From assembly GCF_009807005.1 (NCBI RefSeq), contig NZ_WUBR01000002.1, positions 1 through 64,000 on the forward strand: a DNA stretch of 64,000 bases, written 5' to 3'. Under the pieces are notes generated by a model. It saw nothing but the letters and a program-made list of their open reading frames with translations. It was not told where the DNA came from and made no database searches. The stretch comes from Aurantiacibacter rhizosphaerae (GTDB taxonomy: Bacteria > Pseudomonadota > Alphaproteobacteria > Sphingomonadales > Sphingomonadaceae). The position numbers were made by a program, and so were the translations under genes. Of this stretch, positions 49,818 to 58,650 are shown piece after piece (the first letter of the stretch is position 1; every line of letters begins with the position of its first letter).

Positions 49818-51167
49818 ATGTCCGAATATGATTATGATCTTTTCACCATCGGCGCAGGGTCCGGCGGCGTGCGCGCCAGCAGGGTTTCTGCGGGACACGG
49901 CGCAAAAGTTGCCATTGCAGAGGAATTTCGCGTCGGCGGCACCTGCGTAATCCGCGGCTGTGTGCCCAAGAAGATGCTGGTTTACGGCGCGCATTTTGCC
50001 GAAGATCTGGAAGATTGCCAGAAGTTTGGTTGGGAGATCGAGGGCGCCACGTTCAACTGGAAAAAGCTTCGCGATAACGTGCTGGCCGATGTGGACCGCC
50101 TGGAGGGTGCCTATACCAACACTCTGGAAAGCCACGATGTCGAAATCTTCAAGGAACGCGCCAGGCTGACCGGGCCGCATGAGGTGACTTTGGAGAGTGG
50201 GCGCAAGGTTACGGCGAAGCATATTCTGATTGCCACGGGCGCGCGGCCGCGCATGCCGGAGTGCCAGGGCGCGGAACATGCGATCAGTTCGAACGAAGCC
50301 TTCCATCTTGATGAGATTCCAAAGAAAATCATTATTGCAGGTGGCGGTTACATCGCCAATGAATTTGCCGGTATCTTCAATGAATTCGGCAGCCAAGTAA
50401 CCATAGTGAACCGCGGCGACAGATTGCTGCGCAGCTATGACGAGGCCGTGCGCGACCGCCTGCTACAAATTTCAATGACCAAGGGCATCGCTTTTAAATT
50501 CAACACGATTTTTGAATATATCAAGCCGTGTGACGATGGCGGCTATTTTGTCAAAATGTCGGATTGCGATGAAGAGCATGTCGATTGCGTGATGTTCGCA
50601 GTGGGCCGGATTCCGAACACTGAGGGCCTGGGATTGGACGATGTGGGCGTGGAGCTGGGCGAGGGCGGCGAAATCGTGGTCGACCGCTTCAGCAAGACCA
50701 GCGTGGACCATATTTACGCCGTCGGCGATGTGACGGATCGTGTGCAACTCACCCCCGTTGCCATCCGTGAGGGGCAGGCCTTTGCCGATACGGTGTTTGG
50801 CGGTCATGAACCCATCGCCGTGGATCACGGCTGCATTCCCAGCGCGGTTTTCAGTCACCCGCCCATCGCATCTGTCGGCATGACGGAGGGCGAGGCCAAG
50901 AACCAGCTTGGCTCTGTAAAAGTGTATCAGTCGGATTTCCGCCCGATGAAAAACGTGCTGGCGGGGCGCAATGAGCGATCGCTGTTCAAGATGATCTGCG
51001 ATCCCAGCAATGACAAGATCGTGGGCATCCACATGATCGCGCCCGAAGCGCCGGAAATGATGCAGGCAGCGGCAATCGCCGTGAAAGCCGGGCTGACGAA
51101 AGCCGATTTCGATGCGACCGTGGCCATCCATCCCACGATGGCGGAAGAACTGGTGCTGATGAAGTAG
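49818..51167 (+). CDS. gor: Glutathione-disulfide reductase
   Basis: A 449-residue flavoenzyme that reduces glutathione disulfide with NADPH. FAD loop GAGSGG at 12-17, redox pair C43-VIRG-C48 in the plant/alphaproteobacterial form GGTCVIRGCVPKK, NADP-binding GGGYIANEFAGIFNEFG, YAVGDVTDR, and the C-terminal base in AIHPTMAEEL. ATG 49818 was chosen; AGGAG lies about 12 nt upstream. Part of the NADP domain (about 50310-50530) is more AT-rich than the rest. A perfect 12-bp hairpin overlaps the stop. Confidence 0.92.
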   Translation: MSEYDYDLFTIGAGSGGVRASRVSAGHGAKVAIAEEFRVGGTCVIRGCVPKKMLVYGAHFAEDLEDCQKFGWEIEGATFNWKKLRDNVLADVDRLEGAYTNTLESHDVEIFKERARLTGPHEVTLESGRKVTAKHILIATGARPRMPECQGAEHAISSNEAFHLDEIPKKIIIAGGGYIANEFAGIFNEFGSQVTIVNRGDRLLRSYDEAVRDRLLQISMTKGIAFKFNTIFEYIKPCDDGGYFVKMSDCDEEHVDCVMFAVGRIPNTEGLGLDDVGVELGEGGEIVVDRFSKTSVDHIYAVGDVTDRVQLTPVAIREGQAFADTVFGGHEPIAVDHGCIPSAVFSHPPIASVGMTEGEAKNQLGSVKVYQSDFRPMKNVLAGRNERSLFKMICDPSNDKIVGIHMIAPEAPEMMQAAAIAVKAGLTKADFDATVAIHPTMAEELVLMK

Positions 51168-51191
51168 GCGCGCCAGCAACGCGCCTACTTC
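51161..51191. terminator. Bidirectional hairpin between gor and the next convergent gene
   Basis: GAAGTAGGCGCG (51161-51172) and CGCGCCTACTTC (51180-51191) form a perfect 12-bp stem with a 7-nt loop. The gor stop codon is in the left arm and the stop of the minus-strand gene touches the right arm. No T-run, but placement between converging genes fits a shared terminator. Confidence 0.55.
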
Positions 51192-51768
51192 ATCGGAAGA
51201 TGCCGGGCTCCCGCTCTCCGCGTGCGGTTGGCCCATCGGGCGGCGCCAATTTGCGGCTTGCGCGCTTCATGGCATCCTTGTCAGGCATCGTCAGCGGTGC
51301 GCCGTGCCGGATGGCAAATTCGATGTGGCGGGCGGCGACGATAAGATAGGCATCGTCCATTCGCTCATGACTTATGGCGATATCGGCCTTGCCGATGAAG
51401 GCAGCCGATGGCTGGATATGCAGCCCGTCCCAGGGCAGCAGGATCGGTGACTGGAAATAGAAATTGGGGCGGCGGGGCCGGATCGAAAGCCCTTCGCGAT
51501 GCACGCCGATACGCTGCGCAAAATATCGCCCGAAGCGCAGGTTCAGCATGTCGTGAGAGGGGACGTTCGACACAAACACGACGCCCATTGCCTCCGAAGC
51601 GATTTCGGGCGGCAATCCATATCTTGGTGTGAACCGGGCGAACCAGCGCCACGGGACAAGCCTTGTTCTCACCATCATCGTCATGATGGCCAGAAAGACG
51701 CCGAGGCCCATCGCCAAGGAAAGGCCCCGGCTGACGATGTCACCGATCTCACCAAGAAGTTGCAGCAT
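51190..51768 (-). CDS. Hypothetical single-helix membrane-anchored protein
   Basis: A 192-residue protein with one N-terminal membrane helix (GLSLAMGLGVFLAIMTMMV) then a soluble domain rich in arginine and hydrophobics (NFYFQSPILLPWDGLHIQPSAAFIGKADIAISHERMDDAYLIVAARHIEFAIRHGAP). No family recognised. Single gene, converging with gor and divergent from the DUF488 gene. Confidence 0.6.
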   Translation of the reverse strand: MLQLLGEIGDIVSRGLSLAMGLGVFLAIMTMMVRTRLVPWRWFARFTPRYGLPPEIASEAMGVVFVSNVPSHDMLNLRFGRYFAQRIGVHREGLSIRPRRPNFYFQSPILLPWDGLHIQPSAAFIGKADIAISHERMDDAYLIVAARHIEFAIRHGAPLTMPDKDAMKRASRKLAPPDGPTARGEREPGIFR

Positions 51769-51879
51769 TTCCCCGTCTCGCGCTGTTCGACGCAGTGGAT
51801 ATCACGGTAAGGAAACCACAGCGTTAATGCGCAAGTCCGCACGTTTGACCATTGCAGGGCGACGTGCGACGGTTTGCCG

Positions 51880-52326
51880 ATGATAGCCATCACAACCATC
51901 GGTTATGCCCACGCCACGCAAGACGCGCTGATCGCCGCGCTGCGGGAGGCGGGAGTTGAACTGCTCGCCGATATCCGCGCCCTGCCGCTTTCACGCCGTG
52001 CGGGCTTCTCCAAAACCTCTCTGCGTTCAGCGGTGGAGGCGGCGGGCATGGAGTATCGGCATTTCAAGCACCTTGGCACCCCGAAGGAAGGGCGAGATGC
52101 GGCACGCAAAGGCGATTATGCGACGTTGCGCCGTGTCTATGAAGGTCAGCTTGAGCTGCCCGAGGCGCTGGCGCAGATGGCCGAGATACAGGCGCTGGCC
52201 ACCGAGAAGCGTATCTGCCTGCTATGCTATTGCGAAGAAGCGGAAAAGTGCCACCGCTCCCTGCTGATCGAGCACGCATTTGGGGATGCCAATGTCACCC
52301 ATCTGCATGCCGCCATGCCCGGCTAG
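51880..52326 (+). CDS. DUF488 family protein
   Basis: A 148-residue protein of DUF488: TTIGYAHATQDALIAALREAGVELLADIRALPLSRRAGFSK-type start with the conserved DIRxxPxS, and a C-terminal LLCYCEEAEKCHRSLL with the conserved cysteine/histidine pattern. Function unknown in the family; the Cys-rich end hints at metal or nucleic acid binding. ATG 51880 was chosen over an in-frame TTG six bases earlier. Confidence 0.85.
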   Translation: MIAITTIGYAHATQDALIAALREAGVELLADIRALPLSRRAGFSKTSLRSAVEAAGMEYRHFKHLGTPKEGRDAARKGDYATLRRVYEGQLELPEALAQMAEIQALATEKRICLLCYCEEAEKCHRSLLIEHAFGDANVTHLHAAMPG

Positions 52327-52358
52327 GCACGGAACCGTGCGCCGAGCGTTGAGGGCGC

Positions 52359-52895
52359 ATGTGGTTTGATAGCTGGACGGACATCGGGCGGATCGCCCTC
52401 ACGACGCTGGTAATATATGCGGCGCTTATCGGCATCCTTCAGGTTGCGGGCAAGCGAAGCATCGCCAAGCTCAATATTTTCGATCTGGTGGTGACGGTGG
52501 CGCTGGGTTCTATCCTGGCCTCCGTCATGCTGACCAAGGCCCTGTCGATTGCAGACGGGCTTGCGGCCTTCATCGTGCTGGCGTTCCTGCAATGGCTGGT
52601 GAGCTTTGTCTCCGTGCGTTTCGGATGGTTCAAACAGGTCATCCGGTCGGATTCCCGCCTGCTGCTGAAGGATGGCAAGTTCCTGGAAGCCGAAATGAAG
52701 GCGGAGCGGGTAACACACGGCGAGATAGAGGCCGCCATTCGCGGAAAGGGCCATGGGGAGATCGAGAAGATTGCCGCCGTGGTGCTGGAATCCGATGGCA
52801 GTTTCAGCGTTATCGAGGGGCTTCCCGCCAGCCAGTACAGCGCGCTGGACCGGATGCTGAAGGGCGATACCGATACCGAAACCGGCGGGTCTTAA
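52359..52895 (+). CDS. DUF421 (YetF-type) membrane protein
   Basis: A 178-residue protein with three N-terminal membrane helices and a C-terminal cytoplasmic domain. GKRSIAKLNIFDLVVTVALGSILASVML is the DUF421 signature; the soluble part reads LLLKDGKFLEAEMKAERVTHGEIEAAIRGKG, then VVLESDGSFSVI. The family includes Bacillus YetF; its role is not settled. It overlaps the end of aroB by 4 nt on the opposite strand. Confidence 0.85.
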   Translation: MWFDSWTDIGRIALTTLVIYAALIGILQVAGKRSIAKLNIFDLVVTVALGSILASVMLTKALSIADGLAAFIVLAFLQWLVSFVSVRFGWFKQVIRSDSRLLLKDGKFLEAEMKAERVTHGEIEAAIRGKGHGEIEKIAAVVLESDGSFSVIEGLPASQYSALDRMLKGDTDTETGGS

Positions 52896-54001
52896 TGAGC
52901 CTGTAGCTGCTCGCCCAGGAACGCGGCGATGTCCGCCATATCCACCTGTTTATCAACGAATGCCTGCCCGATCCCGCGCAGCAGGATGAAGGGCAGGGTG
53001 CCTGCATCCATCTTCTTGTCATGCAGCATGTGCGCGGCCAATTGATCGCCGGAACATTCCAGCCCCAGCGATGCGATTTCCGAACGCAGCCCGGCCTTGT
53101 CTATGGCGGCAGTGATGCGCGCCGCATTGTCCAGCGAAATATACTCGCGCCGCGCGGAATAGCGCGCGGCCAGCACCATGCCCAGCGCCACGGCCTCCCC
53201 ATGCAACAGCGCGTCGGAAAAACCCGTTTCCGCCTCCAGCGCATGGCCGAAGGTGTGTCCAAGGTTTAGCAGGGCACGCGTGCCGGTGGTTTCGCGCTCA
53301 TCCTCGGCAACGATGCGCGCCTTGGCCTGCACGCTTTGCGTCACGGCATATTCCAGCGCCGCCGGATCGCGCGCGGTCACTTTCGCGCCGTTTTCTTTGC
53401 ACCATTCAAAGAAGGTGCGATCCCCAAGGATGCCGTATTTGATCACCTCTGCATAACCGGCGCCCATTTCACGCGGGGGGAGGGTATCCAGCGTGCCCGT
53501 GTCTGCCAGCACCAGAGCAGGCTGGTGAAATGCGCCGACAAGGTTCTTGCCCGCTGCGGTGTTGATCGCCGTCTTCCCGCCAACGGAGCTGTCTACCTGG
53601 GCCAGCAGTGTGGTGGGGATCTGCACGAAACCGCATCCACGCTTTAACACCGCAGCGGCAAAACCCGTCAGATCGCCAACCACGCCGCCGCCCAGCGCAA
53701 AGATGTGATCGCCGCGCTCCACTCCGCGTTCCAGCAGCCAGTCCAGCAGCTTTTCCAGCACGCCCCAGCTTTTCGCGCCTTCTCCAGGCTGCGTGATGAA
53801 CCAGTCGATGGAAACGCCCTTGGCAGCCAGCGCATGTTCCAGCTGCTGGCCGTGGGCGCGATGCGAATTGCGATCTGCCACGGCGGCCACGCGATCCTTG
53901 CGGATGAAGCCTTCTGTAAGCTCGCCTGCATTGGCCAGCAGGCCGTGGCCGACTTGCACATCATAGCCGCGCCCGGCCAGTTCCACGCCGATTACAGCCA
54001 T
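52892..54001 (-). CDS. aroB: 3-dehydroquinate synthase
   Basis: A 369-residue enzyme, second step of the shikimate pathway, converting DAHP to 3-dehydroquinate with NAD+ and a metal. Signatures are ALGGGVVGDLTGFAAA, the loop PTTLLAQVDSSVGGKTAIN, and the zinc-site region LNLGHTFGHALE with the HGEAVALGM helix. Its start overlaps the end of aroK by 10 nt, so the two are co-translated. Confidence 0.95.
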   Translation of the reverse strand: MAVIGVELAGRGYDVQVGHGLLANAGELTEGFIRKDRVAAVADRNSHRAHGQQLEHALAAKGVSIDWFITQPGEGAKSWGVLEKLLDWLLERGVERGDHIFALGGGVVGDLTGFAAAVLKRGCGFVQIPTTLLAQVDSSVGGKTAINTAAGKNLVGAFHQPALVLADTGTLDTLPPREMGAGYAEVIKYGILGDRTFFEWCKENGAKVTARDPAALEYAVTQSVQAKARIVAEDERETTGTRALLNLGHTFGHALEAETGFSDALLHGEAVALGMVLAARYSARREYISLDNAARITAAIDKAGLRSEIASLGLECSGDQLAAHMLHDKKMDAGTLPFILLRGIGQAFVDKQVDMADIAAFLGEQLQAH

Positions 54002-54567
54002 CGATCAAGCTCCTCCAGAATACGGCCAACTGCCACCACATGCGGGCCGGCATCGCTTTGCACCTTGATCGGCGCCTGCGCATAGGCAGGCTCCCGATCG
54101 GTTTTCATGCGGGTTACGATCTCGCGGGTGTCACCGTCACGCAGCAGGGGGCGCTTGTCATTGCGGCTGACGCGTTCGACAAGGGTTTCCACATCGCTAT
54201 CCAGCCACACCGTGATCCCGCGTTCCAAGATCATGGCACGGGTTTCATCTTGCACGAAAGCGCCGCCGCCCGTGGCGATCACACAGTCGCCGCCCTTTTC
54301 TTCCAGCAGGCGCGCGATGACGCGGCGCTCTCCATCGCGGAAATAGCGTTCTCCGAACAGGTCGAAGATTTCCGGAATGGTCATGTTGGCAGCGTCGGCA
54401 ATTTCCTCGTCCGCGTCGACGAAATCCATTTCCAGCACCGATGCGAGCTTACGGCCCACGGTGGATTTGCCCACGCCCATCATGCCCACCAGCACGATGG
54501 GGCGCGTGATGCGCTGGCGAATGGTGCGGATCGTCGCATCATCGGGTAGGGGCGTGGCAATGGTCAT
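53992..54567 (-). CDS. aroK: Shikimate kinase
   Basis: A 191-residue kinase that phosphorylates shikimate. The P-loop GMMGVGKSTVGRKLA, DADEEIADAANMTIPEIF, GGGAFV (shikimate loop) and the lid RPLLR are all present. ATG 54567 was chosen; the open frame upstream to 55005 lies antisense to a real gene. First gene of aroK-aroB, divergent from the small membrane protein gene. Confidence 0.93.
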   Translation of the reverse strand: MTIATPLPDDATIRTIRQRITRPIVLVGMMGVGKSTVGRKLASVLEMDFVDADEEIADAANMTIPEIFDLFGERYFRDGERRVIARLLEEKGGDCVIATGGGAFVQDETRAMILERGITVWLDSDVETLVERVSRNDKRPLLRDGDTREIVTRMKTDREPAYAQAPIKVQSDAGPHVVAVGRILEELDRWL

Positions 54568-54674
54568 TGCCGCAAGGCCTATAGTTGGGCTAGTCGCGCT
54601 GGCAAGCACGAGCCGCTTTTCAGTGGCCAAGGCGAGCTTTGTGGCTAAAGTTTTCAGCCGGGGATTTTCAGAAG

Positions 54675-54815
54675 GTGTCGAAACGGCGGATGACGATTGT
54701 GGTTTTATGTGTTCTGGCGATCGCCGTGATACTGGGCGTGGCATGGTACGATGGCGGGCGGCAGGAGCAGCGCCTGATCGTGGAGCCTGTTTCGATGACG
54801 GAGAGCAATTCGTGA
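54675..54815 (+). CDS. Very small membrane protein upstream of exported helical protein
   Basis: An open frame of 46 codons from GTG 54675 (or 41 from ATG 54690) to TGA 54815. The peptide has a basic start (SKRRM), one hydrophobic helix (VVLCVLAIAVILGVAWY) and a polar tail (DGGRQEQRLIVEPVSMTESNS). Its stop overlaps the GTG of the following gene by 4 nt (GTGA), strong evidence of translational coupling. Too short for family recognition. Confidence 0.6.
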   Translation: MSKRRMTIVVLCVLAIAVILGVAWYDGGRQEQRLIVEPVSMTESNS

Positions 54816-56668
54816 AGCGCGCCGTTTTGATGGTGACCGCGGCGGGCCTTGCGCTCACCTCCTCGCTGGCCATGGCAGGCGGGCCGGAAGACCTCTTGCC
54901 GCCGATGTTCCGTGATCCCCCGCCGCAGCAGCAGCCAACGCCAACGCCGGCGCCTTCGGCCAGCCAGACTGCCCGGCCTGCGCAGCCTTCCACCCCGGCG
55001 CCCACCAGCAGCGGCGAAGTGGTTCAACCCTTGCCCAGCGGTGGCGGCCAGTCCTCCTCCTCATCCACCCCGCGCATTGCCCTGCCGGCGGATTTCCCGT
55101 CCCTGGCAGAGATCAACGCGATGGAGGATGACGAGGTCAACGAACTGCTGGGCCTGCGCCCCAAGTTCGATATTCCCGCCGCTGCACGTCGCGCGGTGGA
55201 GAAGGTGGGTATTCTGTCGCAGGCGGAGGGCGGCTTTCCCGCCGGCTCCTTGAGAAATCAGCCCGGTGCGCTGGTGGCAGCCACATTGCAGGCCAGCAAT
55301 GGTCCTGTCGCATCGCGCTGGGGGCACATCCTTCTTCGCCGCGTGCTGGCCAGCAGGCTGGATGCGCCGCGCGGGCTGGACCCCGTGGCCTTTGCCGCGC
55401 TTCGGGCGCAGGCGCTGAATGCGATCGGGGAAGATGCCGTGGCGCGCAGCCTGGTTCAGGATATCGACGGCTCGCAATATAATCGCGCGCTGGCCGATGC
55501 AGCGTTTGCGGCATATCTTGGCACGGGCGATATCCTCGGCATGTGCCCGGTGGCCCGCTTGCAGGGCGATCTGCGCGAGGACGGCGAATGGGAACTGCTG
55601 AAATCGATCTGCTCCGCCTATCTTGGTGAAGCGCGCAGCGCAGACCGGCGTTTGCAGCGTGCATTCGGCACCGGAGTGGCAGAGGAAATCGACGTGCGAC
55701 TAGCGCAGCGCTATGCTGGCGCTGCAGGAGAAGCGAGCCGCGCGGTGAATATCGAGTGGGACGGCGTCGATGCGTTGTCTCCGTGGCGATATTCCCTCGC
55801 GCGGGCCGTGGGAGAGGACATTCCGGAAAGCCTGACGGCGGATCTTGATGCTGACTACGCCATTTCCGATGTGCTGATCCCCGCAACGCCGCTGCTGCGG
55901 CGCGTGGAAGTGGCCGATACGGCAGGCGAGCGCGGCGTGCTGTCCTCCTCCGCGATGGTCGATCTCTATTCGCAATTGTGGGCCAGCGATCTTTACGATG
56001 CTGCCGACAAGGGCACGGCCGCGCAATTGCGCGAGGCTTATGTGGCGAACTCTGCCGCTCAGCGGTTGGAGGCGATGCGCTCATTGTGGGGTGACGAGGG
56101 CGATTATGGCCGCCTTGTCCTTACCGCCTATGCCGCGGCGCGCCTTCCTGTAACGGAGACAATGGCAGACGATGCCGCAACGCTGATCGCATCCATGCTG
56201 TCTGCAGGGCTTGACCGCAATGCCATGCGGTGGAGCAGCGTCGTGCCGGAGGGCAGCCAGGGCTGGGCGCTGCTGGCGCTAGCACAGCCGGACATACAGG
56301 GCGCCGTAGATGGCGGCGCGGTGGACGAGTTTCTGGACAATGATGGCAGCGCGGACATGCGCCGATCCGCCTTCCTGGTGGCGGGCCTTGCCGGGCTAGG
56401 CCGTCTGGAAGCGGACGATCTGGAGGATTTCACCGATCGACTTGGCCGGAACCTGTCGCGCCGCAGCGCCTGGAGCGACAAGATCTCCCGCGCGGGCGAG
56501 CTTGGCAATTCCACGCTGGTCGCCATGTTGGCCGGGCTGGGGATGCAGGGTTCAGGCTGGGACCGGATGACCCCGCGCCACCTCTATTTCATCGTGCGCG
56601 CGCTGAATGCGGCGGGTCTTTCGGCAGAGGCCCGGATGATCGCGGCGGAGGCCGTTGCGCGCGGATAG
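54812..56668 (+). CDS. Exported alpha-helical protein of unknown function
   Basis: A 618-residue protein. The N-terminus (KRAVLMVTAAGLALTSSLAMA) is a clear signal peptide, cut after AMA. A proline/glutamine/serine-rich linker (about 25-85) leads to about 530 residues of mostly alpha-helical, alanine-rich sequence that may contain TPR-like repeats. No domain recognised. GTG 54812 is favoured by the signal peptide and by the 4-nt overlap; the longer open frame is antisense to aroK. Probably periplasmic or outer-membrane linked. It overlaps the xerD start. Confidence 0.7.
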   Translation: MKRAVLMVTAAGLALTSSLAMAGGPEDLLPPMFRDPPPQQQPTPTPAPSASQTARPAQPSTPAPTSSGEVVQPLPSGGGQSSSSSTPRIALPADFPSLAEINAMEDDEVNELLGLRPKFDIPAAARRAVEKVGILSQAEGGFPAGSLRNQPGALVAATLQASNGPVASRWGHILLRRVLASRLDAPRGLDPVAFAALRAQALNAIGEDAVARSLVQDIDGSQYNRALADAAFAAYLGTGDILGMCPVARLQGDLREDGEWELLKSICSAYLGEARSADRRLQRAFGTGVAEEIDVRLAQRYAGAAGEASRAVNIEWDGVDALSPWRYSLARAVGEDIPESLTADLDADYAISDVLIPATPLLRRVEVADTAGERGVLSSSAMVDLYSQLWASDLYDAADKGTAAQLREAYVANSAAQRLEAMRSLWGDEGDYGRLVLTAYAAARLPVTETMADDAATLIASMLSAGLDRNAMRWSSVVPEGSQGWALLALAQPDIQGAVDGGAVDEFLDNDGSADMRRSAFLVAGLAGLGRLEADDLEDFTDRLGRNLSRRSAWSDKISRAGELGNSTLVAMLAGLGMQGSGWDRMTPRHLYFIVRALNAAGLSAEARMIAAEAVARG

Positions 56669-57551
56669 CCTTGTGGCACATGCGATAGACAGCTTTCTGG
56701 CCATGCTGGCGGCAGAGCGCGGCGCGGTGGAAAATACGCTGGCCGCCTATCGCAGGGATCTGGAGGGCAGCGAGGAAGCCGTTGGCGATCTGGCCACGGC
56801 AGGCCGCGATGATCTGGCGAAACTGACCGGCATCTGGGCCGATCTTGCCCCGTCCACCGTGGCGCGAAAGGTTTCCGCGCTGCGCCAGTTCTTCGGCTTT
56901 TGCATCGATGAAGGGCTGCGCGAGGACGATCCCTCCACCGTGCTTCCCCGCCCGCAGGCCCGCCGCCCGCTGCCAAAGGTGTTGGGCCATACAGAGATAG
57001 AGGCCTTGTTCCAGCAGGCAGAGACGGAGGCGCAGGCAGGCCGCCGGCCCGGTGTGCGGCTGCTGGCGCTGCTGGAACTGCTTTATGGCTCCGGCCTTCG
57101 CGCAACGGAGCTTGTCGCCTTGCCCGTTGCCGCCGTGCCGCGCGATGCGCCGTTTTTGACGATCACGGGAAAGGGCGGGCAACAGCGCATGGTGCCGGTA
57201 TCCCGCCGTGCGCAGGCCGCCGTTGCGCGGTGGATGGAGGTGCGCGAAAGCGGATCGCCCTTCCTGTTTCCATCGCGGCAATCGCACATCACCCGCGTCA
57301 GGCTGTTTCAGCTGGTAAAGGATCTGGCCGCGCGCGCCGGGCTGGACCCTGCAAAGGTTTCGCCGCACGTGCTGCGCCATGCCTTTGCCACCCATCTTCT
57401 GGAGGGTGGGGCGGATCTGCGCATGCTGCAAACCATGCTGGGCCACGCCGATATCGCCACCACGCAGATCTATACCCACGTCGACTCCGCGCGCCTTGTT
57501 GCACTGGTGAATGAACGGCATCCCCTTGCAGCGGAGCGCGGGGCGCGGTAG
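56655..57551 (+). CDS. xerD: Site-specific tyrosine recombinase XerD
   Basis: A 298-residue recombinase that resolves chromosome dimers at dif with XerC. An N-terminal SAM-like core-binding domain is followed by the catalytic domain with R149 (GSGLRATELV), K173, H238-x-x-R241 (HVLRHAFATHLLEGG), H264 (MLGH) and the nucleophile Y273 (QIYTHV). TTG 56655 overlaps the previous gene by 14 nt; GTG 56673 is an alternative start. Either way the catalytic set is complete. It is a housekeeping Xer, not a phage integrase. Confidence 0.9.
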   Translation: MRADSLVAHAIDSFLAMLAAERGAVENTLAAYRRDLEGSEEAVGDLATAGRDDLAKLTGIWADLAPSTVARKVSALRQFFGFCIDEGLREDDPSTVLPRPQARRPLPKVLGHTEIEALFQQAETEAQAGRRPGVRLLALLELLYGSGLRATELVALPVAAVPRDAPFLTITGKGGQQRMVPVSRRAQAAVARWMEVRESGSPFLFPSRQSHITRVRLFQLVKDLAARAGLDPAKVSPHVLRHAFATHLLEGGADLRMLQTMLGHADIATTQIYTHVDSARLVALVNERHPLAAERGAR

Positions 57552-57561
57552 CGGCCTTGGC

Positions 57562-58521
57562 ATGACTTCATACCTCGAATTCGAGAAGCCGGTTGCCGAA
57601 CTGGAAGCCAAAATATCCGACCTGCGCAAAGCCGCGGGCGAGGATAGCGATGTCGATATTTCAAACGAGCTGAAGCGGCTTGAATTGAAAAGCGCGCAGC
57701 TTCTGGAAAACACCTATCGCGATCTCTCTCCGTGGCAGAAAACGCAGGTTGCGCGGCATCCTTCTCGCCCGCACTTCCACGATTATGTCAGCATGGGTTT
57801 CACCGATTTCATGCCGATGGGCGGGGATCGGGCCTATGGCGATGATCAGGCGATCATGGGCGGACTGGCGCAGATCGACGGCCGCAAGATCGTGCTGATC
57901 GGCCATGAGAAGGGCAATGATACCGAAAGCCGCATCCGCCACAATTTCGGCATGGGCAAGCCGGAGGGGTATCGCAAAGCCATCCGCTTGATGGAGTTGG
58001 CAGACAGGTTCGGCCTGCCGGTGGTCACCCTTGTGGACACTTCCGGCGCCTTCCCCGGTATCGAGGCGGAAGAGCGCGGTCAGGCTGAGGCCATTGCCCG
58101 CTCTACCGAGGCGTGCCTTGCGCTTGGCGTGCCGCTGATCGCTGCGATCGTGGGCGAGGGCGGCTCTGGCGGCGCAGTGGCCTTGGCCAGTGCAGAGCGG
58201 GTTCTGATGTTCGAACACGCCGTATATTCCGTCATCTCGCCGGAAGGTTGCGCCTCAATCTTGTGGCGCACGGCGGAAAAGGCACCGCAGGCGGCAGAGG
58301 CGATGAAGATGACCGCGCAGGATCTGGCCAAGCTGGGCGTGATCGACAGGATCGTGCCGGAACCCATGGGCGGTGCGCAGCGCGATCCGCAGGCAGCCGT
58401 GGCGAACCTTACAAAGGCCATCGGTGAGGAGCTGGACGAACTCTCCGGCCTCAGCAGCGAAGAGCTGCGTCGCAAGCGTGAGGATCGCTTCCTGGCCATC
58501 GGACGCGAGTCGCTTCAATAG
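57562..58521 (+). CDS. accA: Acetyl-CoA carboxylase carboxyltransferase alpha subunit
   Basis: A 319-residue subunit that pairs with AccD to carboxylate acetyl-CoA for fatty-acid synthesis. Signatures are YLEFEKPVAELEAKI, WQKTQVARHPSRPH, the oxyanion region DTSGAFPGIEAEERGQAEAIA, and IVGEGGSGGAVAL. ATG 57562 was chosen; the ribosome site is weak. It starts 11 nt after xerD, so it may be co-transcribed with it. Confidence 0.95.
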   Translation: MTSYLEFEKPVAELEAKISDLRKAAGEDSDVDISNELKRLELKSAQLLENTYRDLSPWQKTQVARHPSRPHFHDYVSMGFTDFMPMGGDRAYGDDQAIMGGLAQIDGRKIVLIGHEKGNDTESRIRHNFGMGKPEGYRKAIRLMELADRFGLPVVTLVDTSGAFPGIEAEERGQAEAIARSTEACLALGVPLIAAIVGEGGSGGAVALASAERVLMFEHAVYSVISPEGCASILWRTAEKAPQAAEAMKMTAQDLAKLGVIDRIVPEPMGGAQRDPQAAVANLTKAIGEELDELSGLSSEELRRKREDRFLAIGRESLQ

Positions 58522-58574
58522 GCTGATCTGATAGTTAGCGGGCAGAAGTAAGGGCCGGTTTCGGGAACATCCCG

Positions 58575-58591
58575 CCGCTATTGCGGTTTTT
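58575..58591 (+). terminator. Possible weak terminator after accA
   Basis: CCGC (58575-58578) and GCGG (58583-58586) flank a TATT loop, followed by TTTTT (58587-58591). The stem is only 4 bp, so this is a weak candidate. Confidence 0.3.
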
Positions 58592-58650
58592 CGGGATAAC
58601 CAGTGCAAACCTCGGTTTGTATTGACGCAATTTCCCCGGAGGAGGCCCCA

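Noticed and set aside
56655-57551. xerD as a phage or genomic-island integrase
   Set aside because: Length, motifs and the aroKB/accA neighbourhood fit the housekeeping XerD; no attachment site or mobile genes are nearby.
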